Below, in pieces: positions 30,884 through 33,318 of a DNA stretch of 33,318 nt. The position numbers and the translations under genes were made by a program. How positions within the stretch are numbered: position 1 is the first letter of the stretch; every line of letters begins with the position of its first letter. The stretch is from Oscillospiraceae bacterium (GTDB taxonomy: Bacteria > Bacillota > Clostridia > Oscillospirales > Acutalibacteraceae), in NCBI GenBank assembly GCA_009784445.1, contig WRBQ01000024.1, positions 1 to 33,318 on the forward strand. The letters run 5' to 3'. The notes beneath the pieces are model-generated. The model did not search any database. It saw only the letters and a list, made by a program, of their open reading frames with translations, and had not been told where the DNA came from.

Positions 30884-31729
30884 TTAAATTCGCGCTTTCA
30901 AAAACTCCACGGCTAGGGCAATGTCGTCGTAAGGCGTTTCGCCTACTTCACGCTCAATGGTGAGGAAGCCCTTATAGCCGATGTCGCGTAGTGCGGCTAG
31001 GTATTCATCCCAGTTCACGCCGCCTTGGCCCAGTGGCACTTCTTCAAAGCTGGGGTCGGTAACAATGTGGCTTTCGTGCATGCCATACACTTCGTCGGGG
31101 TCGCGGTAGTAATGACGCACGCCATCTTTGGCGTGGGTGTGTACGATGTAGTCGCCTAGGGTACGCACGGCTTGTGCGGGGTCGTCGCCGGTGACCATCA
31201 CCAGATTTGCGGGGTCCATGTTCACCGCCACGCCGTGCGAGCCCAAGCTATCCAAAAAGGCCTTGAGCACGGCACCGGTTTCGGGCCCGGTTTCGATGGC
31301 AAAGTGCGCGTTCACGCTGTCGGCATAGGCCGCCAGTTGGCCGCAGGCGTCTTGCAGAATGGCATAACGCGGGTGGGCTTTGTCTGCCGGCACCACGCCG
31401 ATGTGGGTGGTAACCACGTTGGTTTCAAGGTCTTTGGCCAAGTCGATGATGCGCTTGCTGCGCTCGATTTTGGCGGGATTGTGTTCGGGGCGAGTGAAGC
31501 CGCCGCCGCCAAGGTCGCCGCATAGAGCGCTCACTGTCAGCCCATGCGACTTAACGATATCTAGCAGCTCGCGGCGCTTTTGCGGGGTATCAAGGGCCTC
31601 GGGGGCCATGTCGCCAAAGGTGGCGTAAATCTGCACGCCTTGCACGCCAACTTGTTGGGCAAGTTTAATTGCCTCGCGCCAGTCAACGCGAAAACCTTCC
31701 ATCAGTACGCCAATTGGAAAATCTGCCAT
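30884..31729 (-). CDS. Sugar phosphate isomerase/epimerase-like TIM-barrel protein
   Basis: 281 residues of the xylose isomerase-like TIM-barrel (AP endonuclease 2) superfamily. Metal-site acidic residues are plausible in [17 protein letters not shown] and HTHAKDG, with a final LTIEREVG; this is the layout of inositol/xylulose-type epimerases. Substrate unknown. AGGAGG (in the sequence before ATG 31729) is a good RBS and a promoter lies upstream. It heads a two-gene operon with popT, a pairing without an obvious pathway link. Confidence 0.87.
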   Translation of the reverse strand: MADFPIGVLMEGFRVDWREAIKLAQQVGVQGVQIYATFGDMAPEALDTPQKRRELLDIVKSHGLTVSALCGDLGGGGFTRPEHNPAKIERSKRIIDLAKDLETNVVTTHIGVVPADKAHPRYAILQDACGQLAAYADSVNAHFAIETGPETGAVLKAFLDSLGSHGVAVNMDPANLVMVTGDDPAQAVRTLGDYIVHTHAKDGVRHYYRDPDEVYGMHESHIVTDPSFEEVPLGQGGVNWDEYLAALRDIGYKGFLTIEREVGETPYDDIALAVEFLKARI

Positions 31730-31761
31730 CAGTAAATCCTCCTCAAATTATATCAGCCTAT

Positions 31762-31791
31762 AGTATAGCACACTTGCATGGGCTTGGTCAA
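31762..31791 (-). promoter_or_regulatory. Promoter of the TIM-barrel-popT operon
   Basis: Minus-strand TTGACC (31786-31791), 18-nt spacer, TATACT (31762-31767). Confidence 0.75.
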
Positions 31792-31811
31792 GAATTTTTT
31801 TCATCAAGGGC

Positions 31812-31840
31812 TTGCAAATGCCGGTGAAATGTTCTATAAT
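31812..31840 (+). promoter_or_regulatory. Promoter of the iron alcohol dehydrogenase gene
   Basis: TTGCAA (31812-31817), 17-nt spacer, TATAAT (31835-31840). Confidence 0.78.
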
Positions 31841-31869
31841 AGAGATATTATACCGTGAGGAGAACGCCC

Positions 31870-33045
31870 ATGCAAAACTTCACCTTTCAAATCCCCACCA
31901 AGCTCATCTTCGGCCGCGGCGAAGAAAACAACGTGGGCCAATACGTTAATCAATACGCCACGAAGATCCTGCTGCACTATGGCGGCGGGTCAATCAAGCG
32001 TAGCGGGCTATATGATCGCGTGGTGGCATCGCTGAACGAAGCTGGCGTGCAGTTCGTTGAGCTTGGCGGCGTGGTGCCCAACCCCCGCGTGGGACTGGTG
32101 CGCCAAGGCGTGGCGCTCTGCCGTGCCGAGGGTGTGCAGTTGGTGCTTGCAGTGGGCGGCGGCAGCGTCATTGACTCCGCCAAGGCCATTGCAGCTGGTG
32201 TGCTTTACGACGGCGACGTGTGGGAACTGCACGCGGGCGGCAAGCCCACGGGTAAGGCCTTGCCAGTGGCCACGGTGTTGACCATTCCCGCGGCGGGCAG
32301 CGAAAGCAGCAAGGTCACGGTTATCTCCAACGACGACACCCTGCGCAAAATCGGCTACCACGACGAATGTCTACGCCCGGTGTTTAGCATCTTGAACCCG
32401 GAGCTGTTCTTCACCTTGCCCCGCAACCAAATTGCCAACGGTGTGGCCGACATGATGTGCCACATCTTCGAGCGCTACTTCACGCAAGAGCAGCACACCG
32501 ACGTGACCGACGAGATGTGCGAGGGCGTGTTGCGGGCGATCATGCGCAATGCCCCGCTTGTGTACGCCGACCCCAGCAACTACGACGCTTGGGCGGAAAT
32601 CGGCTTTGCAGGTGCCCTTGCGCACAATGACCTGCTTGGCCGCGGCCGCACCGAATGCTGGGCCTGCCACGGCATGGAGCACGAGCTTAGCGCGATTTAC
32701 GATGTGCCGCACGGTGCAGGCTTGGCTGTGGTCACGCCCGCGTGGATGCAGTACATCTGGCGCGAGAACCCGGCGATGTTCGCGCAGTTCGCTTGCAATG
32801 TCATGGGCGCCACTCCACGCCGCGACACTGAGGCTGTGATTGCCGAGGGCATCTTACGCTTGCAAGAGTTTTTCAAAGCCCTTGGGTTGCCTTTGACATT
32901 GCAAGAACTTGGAGTACCCACCGACCGCCTTGAGGAAATGGCCAAGAAAACCACCGGCGCGTGGTTCGGCGAAGAAAAAGGCCGCGGCGGCTTTAAAAAG
33001 CTGGTGTGGCAGGATGTTTTAGCAATTTATGAAATGGCGCGGTGA
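31870..33045 (+). CDS. Iron-containing alcohol dehydrogenase (butanol dehydrogenase/YugJ type)
   Basis: 391 residues. N-terminal MQNFTFQIPTKLIFGRGEE and GGGSVIDSAKAIAAG (cofactor binding) identify group III Fe-ADH. The metal site is visible in NGVADMMCHIFERYF and HGMEHELSAIYDVPHGAGL. This subfamily reduces aldehydes such as butanal, usually with NADPH; substrate range is inferred. GAGGAG (31857-31862) is 7 nt before ATG 31870. Monocistronic with its own promoter, 62 nt before dnaE. Confidence 0.94.
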   Translation: MQNFTFQIPTKLIFGRGEENNVGQYVNQYATKILLHYGGGSIKRSGLYDRVVASLNEAGVQFVELGGVVPNPRVGLVRQGVALCRAEGVQLVLAVGGGSVIDSAKAIAAGVLYDGDVWELHAGGKPTGKALPVATVLTIPAAGSESSKVTVISNDDTLRKIGYHDECLRPVFSILNPELFFTLPRNQIANGVADMMCHIFERYFTQEQHTDVTDEMCEGVLRAIMRNAPLVYADPSNYDAWAEIGFAGALAHNDLLGRGRTECWACHGMEHELSAIYDVPHGAGLAVVTPAWMQYIWRENPAMFAQFACNVMGATPRRDTEAVIAEGILRLQEFFKALGLPLTLQELGVPTDRLEEMAKKTTGAWFGEEKGRGGFKKLVWQDVLAIYEMAR

Positions 33046-33107
33046 TAATCTTCGCCCGTCCGTCTGCTTCTCTCAATCCGCCCCAAGAACTAAGCATAGG
33101 AGTCCCC

Positions 33108-33318
33108 ATGCCCTTCACCCACCTACATGTCCACACCGAGTTCAGCTTGCTTGACGGCGCATGCCGCCTGGGCGGGCTGCTTGACCACGCCAAGGCGCAG
33201 GGCATGACCAGCCTAGCCATCACCGACCACGGCAACCTATATGGCGCAATTGATTTCTACAAGGCCGCCAAAGTGCGGGACATCAAGCCCATTTTGGGCT
33301 GCGAGTGCTATCTGGCTG
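33108..33318 (+). CDS. dnaE: DNA polymerase III alpha subunit (DnaE), N-terminal fragment
   Basis: The first 70 residues only; the gene runs off the window. FTHLHVHTEFSLLDGACRL and AITDHGNLYGAIDFYKAAK are the PHP-domain motifs at the N-terminus of DnaE-type replicative polymerases. AGGAGT is 6 nt before ATG 33108. PolC would instead have a long OB region first, so DnaE is favoured. Confidence 0.95.
   Translation, partial: MPFTHLHVHTEFSLLDGACRLGGLLDHAKAQGMTSLAITDHGNLYGAIDFYKAAKVRDIKPILGCECYLA

Noticed and set aside
1-33318. tRNA/rRNA genes, CRISPR arrays, insertion sequences, phage genes
   Set aside because: None seen on either strand; repeats present are local and explained above.

Overview
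The window looks like a chromosomal segment of a Gram-positive, low-to-mid GC Bacillota (Clostridia, Oscillospiraceae-like) genome. The reasons are GGAGG-type ribosome binding sites before most genes, textbook sigma-A promoters (TTGACA-N17-TATAAT) at most operon starts, two Gram-positive-style metal riboswitches, and the gene order M16 peptidase-lgt. It carries no phage, IS, CRISPR or tRNA genes that I can see. Coding density is high and many genes overlap or abut.

Layout. (1) 1-5039, plus strand: a tight operon of an M16-type peptidase (5' truncated), lgt, folD, a small PspC protein, and murL-murD2. This last pair makes the D-glutamate of peptidoglycan by epimerising the UDP-MurNAc-dipeptide instead of using free D-Glu. 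(2) 4999-8880: lexA (minus), divergent from a serine hydrolase; a frameshifted Cys-rich secreted protein (minus); a secreted polysaccharide deacetylase (plus). (3) 8881-16798, minus: a type I membrane protein and an SPFH/zinc-ribbon (YdjI-like) protein; then a HEPN-like gene that appears to have been inserted behind mfd with duplication of a promoter-bearing 31-bp segment; then an nfeD-stomatin-mfd operon. (4) 16901-21290: a ferritin-like protein, two tandem secreted serine hydrolases, two tandem CDP-alcohol phosphatidyltransferases, and a Ser/Ala/Lys/Asn-repeat basic protein. (5) 21341-22740, minus: a lipoyl-less 2-oxoacid dehydrogenase E2-like acyltransferase preceded by a yybP-ykoY (Mn2+) riboswitch, followed by a small membrane protein. 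(6) 22795-26203, plus: an SPL-family radical SAM protein whose promoter shares a 19-nt element with lexA; uxuA; a Nudix hydrolase; an APH-like kinase. (7) 26151-29975, minus: an M-box (Mg2+ riboswitch) operon mgtE-ttcA-MFS with a short upstream ORF running into mgtE. (8) 29992-33318: a TIM-barrel isomerase with popT (minus), an iron-dependent alcohol dehydrogenase, and the start of dnaE (plus).

The strongest leads are the Mn2+ riboswitch on an acyltransferase-like gene, the shared lexA/SPL operator-promoter (a possible non-canonical SOS box, with an apparently leaderless SPL mRNA), the inserted HEPN cassette with duplicated promoters, and the MurL/MurD2 route in a Bacillota. All functional calls are from reading translated sequence and motifs; no database search was possible.
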